Shown here: piece after piece, positions 49,548 to 58,614 of the stretch
Numbering within the stretch: the stretch's first letter is position 1
Layout: every line of letters starts with the position of its first letter
Assembly (NCBI RefSeq): GCF_017310015.1
Contig: NZ_CP022297.1
Span: forward strand, 3,968,001-4,032,000
Direction: 5' to 3'
Length of the DNA: 64,000 nucleotides
Source of the DNA: Marinobacterium iners
Lineage (GTDB): Bacteria; Pseudomonadota; Gammaproteobacteria; Pseudomonadales; Balneatricaceae
Program-made: the position numbers and the translations under genes
Notes under the pieces: model-generated
Database searches by the model: none
What the model was told of the DNA's origin: nothing
Seen by the model: only the letters and a program-made list of their open reading frames with translations

Positions 49548-50006
49548 TCAGGAACTGTGTCTGCACTGCTTCAGCTGCAGTATCCATCCGGATAGCTGCA
49601 GCAGTATGAAGGTGCCAAATAGGGGAAATGGGCTCAAAGGCTGAACCAGCATGAAGGTTGCACTGAACAGCGCAACCGCCAGCATCATTTTCCCTATTTC
49701 GCTCGCATACATACGAATCACGATGCGATGGGCGTTATCGGCGTCCTGGCTGGAAAGTGCCCGCCAGGCAAAATACAGATTCGGAATCAGGTAAAGCAGA
49801 CCACCCAGCAGGGCCGAATATGCTTGTGTCACCCCGAGCAACAAACAGGCCACAGATACACTGAGTATCAACACGGCCTGTTGCAGGAAGATTCGCTTGA
49901 ATCCCTTGATGCTGCGCCTGTCACGTACACTGACAGCCGCTTTTGGGACTTGCTCCGCTGTACTCTTCCTCAATCCTGATCCTGTATCGTCCGAAACAGT
50001 GCCCAA
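49548..50006 (-). CDS. atpI: F0F1 ATP synthase subunit I
   Basis: About 152 residues with four membrane helices (FLQQAVLILSVSVACLLLGVTQAYSALLGGLLYLIPNLYFAWRAL and EIGKMMLAVALFSATFMLVQ). AtpI helps in assembly of the c-ring or in magnesium uptake; its role is modest. First gene of the atp operon. The start is uncertain: TTG at 50006 is assumed, there being no ATG in the N-terminal region. Confidence 0.85.
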   Translation of the reverse strand: MGTVSDDTGSGLRKSTAEQVPKAAVSVRDRRSIKGFKRIFLQQAVLILSVSVACLLLGVTQAYSALLGGLLYLIPNLYFAWRALSSQDADNAHRIVIRMYASEIGKMMLAVALFSATFMLVQPLSPFPLFGTFILLQLSGWILQLKQCRHSS

Positions 50007-50115
50007 ATAGCGGGCAGATTATAGGCATTCCCCCCCTGTTTCTCAACTGAAACCCGGAAGATTTGCACTAAGGTCTTACCCTAAGCCAGTACGACTGGAT
50101 ATTACCTGATGCGGG

Positions 50116-51012
50116 TCAGCCAATCAGCTGCAGGATTGCATCGAGTTCATCACGCGACTTGAAATTTATTGAAATCTTGCCCTTGCCGCTTGCCGTCGCA
50201 TTGATCTTGACTGGTACAGAAAAACGCTGAGACAGCTCTCCTGCAAGCTGCTGCAGCTGTTCGTCTGGCTGCTTTGACGGCTTTTCTTCGGCATCAGCGG
50301 GTTGCTGAAAACGCTTCACCAACAACTCGGTTTCGCGTACCGAAAGCCCTCTGGTGACGACCTCATCTGCCGCCTTGATCTGAACCAGCCCTTCCAGGGC
50401 CAGCAATGCCCTCGCATGGCCCATTTCGATATCGCCATACTCCAGCATTTTTTTGACCTCATCAGTCAAATTCATCAACCGGAGCAAGTTGGTAATCGTG
50501 GAGCGGGACTTGCCAACGGCATCAGCGACCTGCTGCTGGGTCAGCTCAAACTCGGTCTGCAGACGATGCAGCGCGATCGCTTCCTCGATTGGGTTGAGAT
50601 TTTCACGCTGAATGTTTTCAATCAGGGCCATGGCGATGGCTGCTTCATCGGGCACATCGCGGATAATCACCGGAATTGTGCTCAATCCCGCCATCTGTGC
50701 CGCTCGCCAGCGCCTCTCACCTGCGATGATTTCGTAACGTCCCTCCGCTACCGGTCGGACCACAATCGGCTGCATGACGCCCTGGGCACGAATCGAGTTT
50801 GCCAGCTCTTCCAATGCCTGCGGTTCTAGATCACGCCGTGGCTGATAACGACCACGCTGGATGTCATCCAGTGGCATCTGTCGCAAGTCACCCTGCTTGT
50901 CTGCGGCCTGACGTGCCTCGGTCTGTTCCGCGTAAGGTGAGTCTTCTGCCGCCACATCAGACAGCAACGCATCCAGCCCGCGCCCCAGTCCCCGTTTTTT
51001 CGCTACCATCAT
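50116..51012 (-). CDS. parB: Chromosome-partitioning protein ParB
   Basis: A 298-residue ParB: KKRGLGRGLDALLSDV start, Spo0J box I (RGRYQPRRDLEPQALEELANSIRAQGVMQPIVVR) and box II (YEIIAGERRWRAAQMAGLSTIPVIIRD), the DNA-binding HTH (ELTQQQVADAVGKSRSTITNLLRLM), and a C-terminal dimer region. It binds parS and loads as a clamp. Start overlaps the parA stop (ATGATG). No parS site was recognised in this window. Confidence 0.96.
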   Translation of the reverse strand: MMVAKKRGLGRGLDALLSDVAAEDSPYAEQTEARQAADKQGDLRQMPLDDIQRGRYQPRRDLEPQALEELANSIRAQGVMQPIVVRPVAEGRYEIIAGERRWRAAQMAGLSTIPVIIRDVPDEAAIAMALIENIQRENLNPIEEAIALHRLQTEFELTQQQVADAVGKSRSTITNLLRLMNLTDEVKKMLEYGDIEMGHARALLALEGLVQIKAADEVVTRGLSVRETELLVKRFQQPADAEEKPSKQPDEQLQQLAGELSQRFSVPVKINATASGKGKISINFKSRDELDAILQLIG

Positions 51013-51821
51013 TCAGCTTCCTGTTCCGTTGTCACCACCGCCTCTGCGGTGCGTTCCCGATCCGTACGGCGAATCAATTCACCAGCCAGAGCCAGATAGG
51101 CCAGAGCCCCGCGGGAGCTCTTGTCATACTGCAGTGCCGGCAGACCATGGCTTGGCGCTTCAGCCAGACGCACATTACGGGGGATCACCGTGCGATAGAC
51201 CTTATCCCCGAAATACTCCACCAAGTGAGTGGATACATCCTTCGTCAGGCTCATGCGCGGATCGTACATGGTGCGCAGTATGCCCTCGATCTTCAGCTCC
51301 GGATTCAGGCGCTGATTGATCTTGTTGATGGTCCCGACCAGTGCACTGATTCCCTCCAGTGCATAGTACTCACACTGCATAGGAATGATCACACCGGATG
51401 ATGCCGCCAGTGCGTTGACCGTCAGCAGATTGAGTGACGGCGGGTTGTCGATCAGGATGAAGTCATAGTCATCCATCACCGGCATCAGTGCCATCTTGAG
51501 CCGGAATTCACGCCGCGGGAGCTGCAGCAGCTCAACCTCGGCAGCCGTCAGGTCGCCATTGGCACCGATCAGATGATAGCCGCACAGGGTATCCTTGATG
51601 ATCGCATTGGCGGCATCGGTCTGATCTGTCAGGAGCTCATACACCGAATGTTCCAGTTGATGCTTGTCGATGCCGCTGCCCATGGTGGCATTCCCCTGGG
51701 GGTCCAGGTCGATCATCAGTACCCGTTTGCGGGTCGCGGCAAGAGATGCCGCCAGGTTGACGCAGGTGGTGGTTTTACCCACACCACCCTTCTGATTGGT
51801 GATTGTGATGATCTTGGCCAC
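51009..51821 (-). CDS. parA: Chromosome-partitioning ATPase ParA
   Basis: A 270-residue ParA/Soj ATPase with the deviant Walker A KGGVGKTTTCVNLAASLA, IDLDPQGNATMGSG and IDNPPSLNLLTVNALAASSGVIIPMQCEYYALEG (Walker B-like). With ParB it segregates the origin. Between rsmG and parB, the usual order. Confidence 0.97.
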   Translation of the reverse strand: MAKIITITNQKGGVGKTTTCVNLAASLAATRKRVLMIDLDPQGNATMGSGIDKHQLEHSVYELLTDQTDAANAIIKDTLCGYHLIGANGDLTAAEVELLQLPRREFRLKMALMPVMDDYDFILIDNPPSLNLLTVNALAASSGVIIPMQCEYYALEGISALVGTINKINQRLNPELKIEGILRTMYDPRMSLTKDVSTHLVEYFGDKVYRTVIPRNVRLAEAPSHGLPALQYDKSSRGALAYLALAGELIRRTDRERTAEAVVTTEQEAE

Positions 51822-51823
51822 GT

Positions 51824-52450
51824 TCAGATTCTCCCAAGGATCAGCAGGTGTCGCTCGCCATCGGTATCCGGCAGGTTAAGCCGGTGTACGTCCTGCAATG
51901 AAAACCCTGCCGGTATCTGTTCGAGTTCGGCTTCAGGATACAGTCCTTTCATCGCCAGAAACACTCCACTTGGCGCGGCCAAATGACCGCTGAGTGTCAG
52001 CATGTCAGAAATGGAAGCAAAGGCGCGTGAAACTATCATGTCGAAAGGGGCTGCCTCTACCTGTTCCACTCGACCGTTGATAACGGTCAGATTATCCAGC
52101 CCCAACTCGATTCGCACCTGCTGCTGAAACCGAGTCTTCTTGCCGTTACTGTCCAGTGTGGTGACATCAAGATCGGGACGGCAGATCGCCAGCGGAATAC
52201 CGGGCAGACCGGGGCCACTGCCCACATCAAGCAGACGTCCCGAGCCAATCCAGGGCAGAATGCTCAAGCTGTCCACCAGGTGACGGCTGATCATCTCCTG
52301 CGGATCACGCACAGCGGTCAGGTTGTATGCCTTGTTCCACTTCACCAGCAATTGATGATAGGCCAGCAGGCGCTCGACTTGTGTTTCGTTGAGGTCGAGT
52401 TTCAGTTGTTTCAGCGCCTGCTCGAGCGTGTGGCGATACCGATCCATCAA
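51824..52450 (-). CDS. rsmG: 16S rRNA (guanine-527-N7)-methyltransferase RsmG
   Basis: A 208-residue SAM methyltransferase. Motif I is LLDVGSGPGLPGIPLAI, followed by VTTLDSNGKKTRFQQQV and MIVSRAFASISDML; N-terminal KWNKAYNLTAVRDPQEMISRHLVDSLSILPWI is family-specific. Methylates G527 of 16S RNA. Overlaps the end of mnmG by four bases and precedes parA by two. Confidence 0.97.
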   Translation of the reverse strand: MMDRYRHTLEQALKQLKLDLNETQVERLLAYHQLLVKWNKAYNLTAVRDPQEMISRHLVDSLSILPWIGSGRLLDVGSGPGLPGIPLAICRPDLDVTTLDSNGKKTRFQQQVRIELGLDNLTVINGRVEQVEAAPFDMIVSRAFASISDMLTLSGHLAAPSGVFLAMKGLYPEAELEQIPAGFSLQDVHRLNLPDTDGERHLLILGRI

Positions 52451-54342
52451 TGTTGCACCTGTGTCCTGTTATGGCTGAGTTGGCGTTTTTTCAGATATAC
52501 CAGCAGCAACGAAATCGCTGCAGGTGTCATACCCTGAATGCGTGAAGCCTGTGCCAGGGTTTCCGGGCGCTGTTGACCCAGCTTGAGTTTCAACTCATTG
52601 GACAGACCACTGACCTGACTGTAATCGAAATCATCCGGCAAGCGAGTGTTTTCCTGGCGGCGCATCTGCTCGATTTCAGTCTTTTGCCGCTCGATATAGC
52701 CGGAATATTTGAGCTGGATCTCAACCTGCTCTGCGGCCTGAGCGTCATTGATCGGCTCGCCCTTGAGCCAGGCCACGTCGTTGTAGCCCAACTCGGGGCG
52801 CTTGATCAGGTCGGCCAGATTGTATTCTCGGGTCAGCTCACTTTTCAGACGGCTGCTGAGTTGCTCTGCTTCGACCGTAGCGGGATGTACCCAAGTATTT
52901 TTCAGGCGTTGCAGCTCCAGCTCCATCGCTTCGCGCTTGGCCTCGAACCGCATCCAGCGTTCATCGCCGACCAGCCCCAGTTCACGCCCCTTTTCGGTCA
53001 AGCGCAGATCGGCGTTGTCTTCACGCAGAATCAAACGGTATTCCGCCCGACTGGTAAACATGCGATAGGGCTCGGAGGTACCCAGCGTGATCAGATCATC
53101 GACCAGAACACCGATATAGGCTTCATCGCGGCGAGGATACCACTGCTCGCGCTCAAGTGCGCGTGCTGCTGCGTTGTAACCCGCCAGCAGGCCCTGAGCG
53201 CCGGCTTCTTCGTAACCGGTCGTTCCGTTGATCTGACCGGCAAAATAAAGACCACTGATATGTTTTGTTTCCAACGTATGACGCAGATCCTGCGGGTTGA
53301 AAAAGTCATATTCGATGGCATAGCCCGGTCGGGTGATATGTGCATGTTCAAAACCGCGAATCGAACGAACCAGCTCCATCTGTACATCAAACGGCAGACT
53401 GGTGGAGATGCCGTTGGGATATAGCTCATGGGTAGTAAGGCCTTCAGGTTCAACAAAAACCTGGTGTTGATCCTTGTCCGCGAAGCGATTGATCTTATCT
53501 TCGATAGAGGGGCAGTAACGAGGTCCAATCCCTTCGATCACGCCGGTATACATGGGCGACCGGTCCAACCCGCCACGAATAATGTCATGGGTACGGGCGT
53601 TGGTATGGGTGATGAAACAACTGACCTGCTGTGGGTGCTCATCCCGGCTGCCCATGAAAGACATGACCGGTGTTGGAGTATCACCCGGCTGAGGCTGCAT
53701 GACGGAAAAATCGACACTGCGGGCATCGATGCGCGGAGGTGTGCCAGTCTTGAGCCTATCGACCCGTAACGGCAATTCTCGTAATCGCTGTGCCAAACGG
53801 ATTGAAGGCGGATCACCGGCACGGCCACCGGCATGATGATCCAGTCCGATATGGATAACACCTCCGAGGAAGGTACCTGCAGTCAGAACCACGGAACGTG
53901 CGTGAAAACGAATGCCGGTTTGAGTCACTACCCCCTTGACCTGTTCACCTTCCACGATCAAGTCATCAGCCGCCTGCTGGAAAATATGCAGTTTAGGCTG
54001 ATTCTCCAGTATCGAACGAACGGCAGCCTTGTAGAGGATACGATCAGCCTGGGCGCGTGTTGCACGTACAGCAGGCCCCTTGCGGGCATTAAGTACCCGA
54101 AACTGGATACCCCCTCGATCAGTTGCCCGTGCCATCGCCCCATCAAGCGCATCGATCTCTTTCACCAGATGACTCTTGCCGATCCCGCCGATGGCTGGGT
54201 TGCAGGACATCTGACCCAGCGTTTCGATGTTGTGTGTCAGAAGCAGAGTTTTGGCACCGATGCGTGCGGATGCCAAAGCGGCTTCTGTTCCGGCATGTCC
54301 GCCGCCGATCACGATTACATCAAAGTGGTCAGGGTAATCCAC
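52447..54342 (-). CDS. mnmG: tRNA uridine 5-carboxymethylaminomethylation enzyme MnmG
   Basis: A 631-residue FAD enzyme of the MnmEG complex that makes cmnm5U34 in tRNA. FDVIVIGGGHAGTEAALASARIGAKTLLLTHNIETLGQMSCNPAIGGIGKSHLVKEIDALDG holds the FAD site; PKGLGPRYCPSIEDK-like GPRYCPSIEDKINRF and GTTGYEEAGAQGLLAGYNAA follow. The GTG at 54342 (GAGG eight bases upstream) gives the standard N-terminus; a TTG at 54405 would add 21 unlike residues. First gene away from the origin region. Confidence 0.96.
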   Translation of the reverse strand: MDYPDHFDVIVIGGGHAGTEAALASARIGAKTLLLTHNIETLGQMSCNPAIGGIGKSHLVKEIDALDGAMARATDRGGIQFRVLNARKGPAVRATRAQADRILYKAAVRSILENQPKLHIFQQAADDLIVEGEQVKGVVTQTGIRFHARSVVLTAGTFLGGVIHIGLDHHAGGRAGDPPSIRLAQRLRELPLRVDRLKTGTPPRIDARSVDFSVMQPQPGDTPTPVMSFMGSRDEHPQQVSCFITHTNARTHDIIRGGLDRSPMYTGVIEGIGPRYCPSIEDKINRFADKDQHQVFVEPEGLTTHELYPNGISTSLPFDVQMELVRSIRGFEHAHITRPGYAIEYDFFNPQDLRHTLETKHISGLYFAGQINGTTGYEEAGAQGLLAGYNAAARALEREQWYPRRDEAYIGVLVDDLITLGTSEPYRMFTSRAEYRLILREDNADLRLTEKGRELGLVGDERWMRFEAKREAMELELQRLKNTWVHPATVEAEQLSSRLKSELTREYNLADLIKRPELGYNDVAWLKGEPINDAQAAEQVEIQLKYSGYIERQKTEIEQMRRQENTRLPDDFDYSQVSGLSNELKLKLGQQRPETLAQASRIQGMTPAAISLLLVYLKKRQLSHNRTQVQH

Positions 54343-54419
54343 TGCACAGGCCTCACAGATTGTGTTGTCGAACTGACCGCATGGGTCGGGTGAAAAGGCT
54401 GACAAGTATAGCGTTCTGA

Positions 54420-55160
54420 AGTGCTGCAGGAAATGGTCAAATATTGAACAGCTCTTTTTCTTCTTATATATAAGTAAGGATAAGTAAGGTTTATATATAA
54501 AGATGATTATTGTTTGTTATGTATGGTCAGCCACATTTCCGTTGATAGTACGGTTTTTTGCATGTATTTCATATGGTTAGACATCGTCAAACCCTGTATA
54601 CCCTTGCCCGTTTGACTGGTGACGCCCTTTGGATGAGCTGTGTGTAAAACAGCACTATATCCACAGCCTGAATTGTTCCACCGTTTGTGCACAGATGCTT
54701 CCGGGACAGGAACACAGTTTCCGGACAGGCTGGTGTGAATTGTATATTCATGTGGTTAAGAGCAGAGCAAGCTGTACGCTGGCTGTGAATTGATTTCGAC
54801 AACACAAACAAGGCCTGAATATCGTGAAGATATACCTGTTGGTAAGTCTGTGTGTGGTATGTATAACATGAGCAGGTTTTATTGCAGGATGGGATTGGCA
54901 AGTTGTGCCATGATAACAGGGTAAAACCATTAAGAACTTTAAAAACAGCAGGTTACGAATATTATATCTGTGGATAAGCAGGGTTTATCATAAAGCCAAC
55001 CCTTGTTTTGCACAGGCTATCACAATGCCGGTCAATAAATGTCCAGTAGGGTTAGGCCCGAAATCAGTGACACATGTGGGTAAGATACCGAAAAAAAATT
55101 CGTCTTTGCCTGTGGGTAAGTAGCAAGAAACGCTAAAGCCGCTGCAAAGCGATAAAAACA
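54420..55160. other. oriC: Probable chromosomal replication origin oriC
   Basis: This roughly 740-base gene-free stretch is AT-rich, with an AT block at 54460-54520. DnaA-box-like 9-mers: a perfect TGTGGATAA at 54969-54977, a matching TTTTGCACA at 55006-55014 and TTTTACACA (reverse of 54641-54649), and near-matches at 54657-54665, 54751-54759, 55075-55083 and 55111-55119. The mnmG-rsmG-parA-parB cluster runs away from it, as in many gammaproteobacteria. No gene was found here. Confidence 0.85.
54969..54977 (-). promoter_or_regulatory. Consensus DnaA box
   Basis: TGTGGATAA, the complement of TTATCCACA, in the predicted oriC. Confidence 0.85.
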
Positions 55161-55177
55161 GGGGGGAAATGAAGGTG

Positions 55178-55200
55178 GAAAGGCCGACGGTGCCGGCCTT
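55178..55200 (-). terminator. Terminator of the YceI gene
   Basis: Minus-strand hairpin AAGGCCG / CGGCCTT (55194-55200 with 55180-55186) followed by TTTCC, 14 bases after the yceI stop. Confidence 0.75.
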
Positions 55201-55213
55201 GATTGTGCAGAGC

Positions 55214-55792
55214 TTACTGGCGGATGCCTTCAATACTCAAAATCAGTTCGACTTCCTGTGCAGCAGGGCCAAGATCCATATCGATATTGTAGTCCTTCAG
55301 GCGAATGCTGGTGCTGCCTTCGAAACCTGCGCGGTATCCACCCCAAGGGTCTTCACCCTCACCCAGATGTTGGGCATCAATGATCACTTCGCGGGTCGCG
55401 CCGTTCAGTGTCAGGTTACCCTTGATCTCCAGCGTGCCATCCTCAGACGCAGTCACAGAAGTGGACTCAAAGCGTGCAACGGGATGAGCGTCCACATTGA
55501 GAAAGTCTGCGCTGCGCAGGTGTTTGTCACGTTCGGCATGATTTGAATCCACGCTGGCAGTATTGATATTGACGCTCACAATGCTGTCTTCCGGTGATTC
55601 GGAATCCCAGTTGAAGCGGCCATCAAACTCATTGAAGCGGCCGTAGAGCCAGCTGTAGCCCAGATGACTTATCTTGAAATTGACAAAAGCATGCTGGCCT
55701 TCGATATCAATGGCATATTCCGCTGCCTGTGCTGTCACAGCAGACATTGTCAGCATTGAACCCAATGCCATACCGGCAAACAGTTTATTCAT
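55214..55792 (-). CDS. YceI family periplasmic protein
   Basis: A 192-residue secreted protein: signal peptide 1-23 (ending AQAA), then a YceI lipocalin-like beta barrel (AEYAIDIEGQHAFVNFKISHLGYSWLYGRFNEFDGRFNWD and LTLNGATREVIIDAQHLGEGEDPWGGYRAGFEGSTSI). Binds isoprenoid quinone-like lipids in homologues. Its start overlaps the cytochrome b gene by eight bases, so it is cotranslated with it. Function remains unclear. Confidence 0.92.
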   Translation of the reverse strand: MNKLFAGMALGSMLTMSAVTAQAAEYAIDIEGQHAFVNFKISHLGYSWLYGRFNEFDGRFNWDSESPEDSIVSVNINTASVDSNHAERDKHLRSADFLNVDAHPVARFESTSVTASEDGTLEIKGNLTLNGATREVIIDAQHLGEGEDPWGGYRAGFEGSTSIRLKDYNIDMDLGPAAQEVELILSIEGIRQ

Positions 55793-56366
55793 TATGACTC
55801 TCCTTGGTATTAGTGGACCCCGGCCTCAACATGCGGATGAGGGTGGTGTCACGATCAATGAAATGATGCTTGAGCGCACCCAGAATGTGCAGGGCTACTA
55901 ACGCAAGTACGCCCATGGCCAACCAGTAATGCACAGCCCCTGCGCGATCGGCCTGACCAGGAAGCTCGGTGATCAATGCAGGCAGTTCAAACCAGCCAAA
56001 TACACTGATGCCCTGGCCCTTGGCGGTCGAGATCAGATAACCACTGATCAGAATGGCAAACAGCATGAAGTAGAGCAGAGCATGAGCGGCATGGGCAAGA
56101 CGAACCTCCCAGCGACGATGGCTGGGAAGTGTCTTGGGTTGAGGGTTTGTCAATCGCCACAGCAGGCGTGCAACAAGAACAGCGGCCAGACTTAAACCGA
56201 TACTCTTGTGCCAGAATGGTGCAAGCTTGTACCAGGGGCTGTAATAGTTCAGTTCGACCATCCACAGCCCCAAGGCAATAAGACCGAACACTGTCAACGC
56301 AACCAGCCAATGCAGCAGGATGCTGATCAATCCATAGGACTCTATTGTGTTACGCAGGGCTGGCAT
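55785..56366 (-). CDS. Cytochrome b561
   Basis: A 193-residue CybB-type di-heme b561 with four membrane helices. His ligands are in LISILLHWLVALTVFG and APFWHKSIGLSLAAVLVARLLWRL, and in HAAHALLYFMLFAILISGYL plus VHYWLAMGVLALVALHILGALKHHF. Electron carrier in the inner membrane, here paired with YceI as in many genomes. Possible stress role. Confidence 0.92.
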   Translation of the reverse strand: MPALRNTIESYGLISILLHWLVALTVFGLIALGLWMVELNYYSPWYKLAPFWHKSIGLSLAAVLVARLLWRLTNPQPKTLPSHRRWEVRLAHAAHALLYFMLFAILISGYLISTAKGQGISVFGWFELPALITELPGQADRAGAVHYWLAMGVLALVALHILGALKHHFIDRDTTLIRMLRPGSTNTKESHNE

Positions 56367-56462
56367 TCTTCTCCTCCTGATTCAGTGCAATGATTGTCAC
56401 ACTAAAAGGAGAATCAATTAAGCCGTCTGAATGGTGCAAATATATCAGTTTTTTTGATTGTT

Positions 56463-56651
56463 CTACCCTGTATGGTTTGTAGCCAAGCCCAACAAAAAAA
56501 GAATCATTATGGCCAAGATAGAGCCAATACTTTTCAATTTTTTATTAGCGAACTTGAAGTCAAACTTCCCGACTACAAATAGCACAAGGTAAACAATAGC
56601 GGCACTCATCAGCAAGCGGCCCAGTAAATTCCCTACAACATAGGCGTCCAT
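56463..56651 (-). CDS. Small two-helix membrane protein, unknown
   Basis: A 62-residue protein with two predicted membrane helices (about 10-27 and 40-58) separated by a charged DFKFANKKLKS loop. No family recognised. It lies 14 bases after the truncated gene at 56666, so it may belong to the same unit. Small membrane proteins often act as toxins or assembly factors; nothing here decides between these. Confidence 0.55.
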   Translation of the reverse strand: MDAYVVGNLLGRLLMSAAIVYLVLFVVGKFDFKFANKKLKSIGSILAIMILFLLGLATNHTG

Positions 56652-56665
56652 TAGTGTATTTCCTT

Positions 56666-57166
56666 TTAATTATTGGGAAGAGGTTTCAAGTTACTGATTA
56701 TTTTAGTCAGCATTGGATGGATGTGTTCTGACTTTCCCTGAGCGGTAACAGCAAAAAAAGCTACGGAGCGTCCTGAAGGCATCATACCGGCAAAACTGAG
56801 CGCTTCGTAATCCACCCCTTCAGATCTCAAAGACAGAAGCTCTTCATAACCTACGATGTCGCCATAGGTTACTTTTTCCATTTTTCGCATGACTTCAGGA
56901 TTCATGGCACTTGCGCTCTTGCGTACAGTTGCCAAAGATTTCAGTGCAATCAAAGGTAAAAGTTCCTTTTTGATCGTGATATCAGGCACACTGACAATAT
57001 CAATACTTGTGGGTGGATAATAGTCCTCAGGTGTACTGAGTATTATCGCATGGGTATCACGGCGGCGTTGAGTTTCCCAGTTCCATTGTGGTCGCGCGGG
57101 TACAAATATTTGAAGGCCTGCTTCGGGTACATCTGTCACGGCAAAGGGGCGTTTGGCCCCCCGAGT
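56666..57166 (-). pseudogene. 5'-truncated gene for an exported protein, cut near an IS110-type element
   Basis: The frame is open to 57166 (residues GAKRPFAVTDVPEAGLQIFVPARPQWNWETQRRR...), where it meets a stop three bases from the IS element's repeat at 57173. From an internal GTG (57139) 157 codons run to 56666. No signal sequence or start codon with a ribosome site is seen, so the true 5' end has probably been lost to the insertion. The remaining part has no recognised family; PEDYYPPTSIDIVSVPDITIKKELLPL is the most distinctive stretch. The gene at 60554 may be its missing start (see findings). Confidence 0.55.
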
Positions 57167-57185
57167 TCATATATGGTCTTCTCCC

Positions 57186-57431
57186 GTTTTGCAAACCATG
57201 CCTGATGAAAATAGGTTGCTGTCGTATATTCGGTCTCAGATGAAGCTCAATGATCGCTTCGGACCCAGATGAAGCATTCGCACATACTCGGCTTTATCGA
57301 CAGTACGGTGTTTTCAATCACCAACGAACTCTGCAAGCTTTCAAGTATGTCGGTTTGACCTGTTATTCATCATGTCATGGTTAACGCAAACCTTGGGTGG
57401 TCAGCTCCTTAAATAGCCTTACAAGTCAGAT
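57186..57431 (-). ncRNA. Candidate seekRNA/bridge RNA region of the IS1111-type element
   Basis: A noncoding stretch 3' of the transposase, where IS1111 elements encode the guide RNA used by IS110-family recombinases. Two near-identical 18-base copies lie at 57229-57246 and 57258-57275 (16 of 18 match). RNA boundaries and loops were not derived. Confidence 0.5.
57229..57275. repeat. Tandem 18-base direct repeats in IS1111 noncoding end
   Basis: TTCGG, three variable bases, CAGATGAAGC at both 57229-57246 and 57258-57275, 29 bases apart. Confidence 0.8.
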
Positions 57432-58466
57432 TCATGCAGCGGCAGCATGCCTGATGAGGAAGCGCTCTTTTTTGGCAACACACACCCAGGCGAATCGAAC
57501 CATTTTATTAGCATAGGCAACCACCGCTCGATTAAAGCCTCTATGCTCAACGAGGCGTTGAATCCAGCGACTCAATGGGTCATCTTTCTTGCTCGCTCTT
57601 GATACCACTGCACGCGCCCCGTGAATCACTGCACTGCGCACCCGCGCGTCACCGCGTTTCGAGATACCCATTAACCGTGCTTTACCACCCGTACTGTGCT
57701 GTCGTGGTACCAAACCCAGGGCCGCGGAGGCATCTCGCCCTTTACTGAACTGCTGACCGTTCCCCATCCACTGTTTCAGGGCATGAGCGACAATATCACC
57801 GACTCCCGGGATCGCAAGCATACGTTGACAGGCACTATCCTTTTCGACCGATTTTTTTAACTGCTCATCGTACCAGTCGACCTCCTCGTCTAGTGCCATC
57901 AGCCTCTCTCGCTGTCGTGACAGCAGCAGCCGCATTCGATAGGTCAATTGATTATCTGCATCTTCCAGGATCTCGGGGAGACTCCGTTTCAGTATGTGCA
58001 AACCAACAGGTAATACGATTCCATATTCAGCCAGAATGCCACGTATGTGATTGGCTAAACGGGTACGATCATGCACCAGTTGCTGCCGGATGCGTGCGAA
58101 AGTGGAGTCGTCTTGTTCATCAATTGTCTTTGGCAGCACCGGCCGTATAGCCCCATGATGACAGGCTTCAGCAATCGCTTGGGCATCGTTGTAATCGTTT
58201 TTCTGTCCACGGGAATAACCTTTCACATGCTGCGCTGGCAACAGAACAACGTTATGGCCTAACTGCGTGAGCGTTCGAGCCCAGTAATGTGAACTGGCAC
58301 AGGCTTCCATAGCAATTGTTGACTCCGGCCTTTGGGCGATATAACTCACCAACTGGCTGCGCGTGCGCTTCTTCTTTTCAACAACGCGACAGGATCTATC
58401 AACTACAACGATGTAGAAACTGTTTTTTGCCAGATCGATACCGACAGTATGTTGTTGAGTAGCCAT
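57432..58466 (-). CDS. IS110 family transposase
   Basis: A 344-residue DEDD recombinase. N-terminal RuvC-like domain: VGIDLAKNSFYIVVVD, AMEACASSHYWARTLTQLGHNVVLLPAQHVKGYSRGQKNDYNDAQAIAEA. C-terminal transposase-20 domain: LAIPGVGDIVAHALKQWMGNGQQFSKGRDASAALGLVPRQHSTGGKARLMGISKRGDARVRSAVIHGA with the conserved Ser. It moves DNA guided by an element-encoded RNA. Appears intact. Confidence 0.95.
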   Translation of the reverse strand: MATQQHTVGIDLAKNSFYIVVVDRSCRVVEKKKRTRSQLVSYIAQRPESTIAMEACASSHYWARTLTQLGHNVVLLPAQHVKGYSRGQKNDYNDAQAIAEACHHGAIRPVLPKTIDEQDDSTFARIRQQLVHDRTRLANHIRGILAEYGIVLPVGLHILKRSLPEILEDADNQLTYRMRLLLSRQRERLMALDEEVDWYDEQLKKSVEKDSACQRMLAIPGVGDIVAHALKQWMGNGQQFSKGRDASAALGLVPRQHSTGGKARLMGISKRGDARVRSAVIHGARAVVSRASKKDDPLSRWIQRLVEHRGFNRAVVAYANKMVRFAWVCVAKKERFLIRHAAAA

Positions 58467-58614
58467 GACCTGTACTCCCGTATTAACTGTGACGTTCTCG
58501 TTACATTATGGGGCACATCCTTGGAATGCGCTCCGAGGGAGGGAGAAGACCATTTAATCAACAGTTAGCGTTATAAGCTATTGATTCGTATAGACAGCAC
58601 TGCAAAACGCTCCA

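Larger units (their letters stand above)
57173..58553 (-). mobile_element. IS110 family element, IS1111-type, about 1.4 kb
   Basis: ATGGTCTTCTCCC at 57173-57185 is repeated as its exact complement at 58541-58553. Such subterminal 13-bp repeats mark the IS1111 group. It carries one transposase gene and about 246 bases of noncoding sequence downstream of it. The true ends lie a few bases outside the repeats and are not resolved. Confidence 0.85.

Noticed and set aside
50007..51821. parS site near parAB
   Set aside because: No sequence close to TGTTTCACGTGAAACA was seen in this window; parS may lie outside it.
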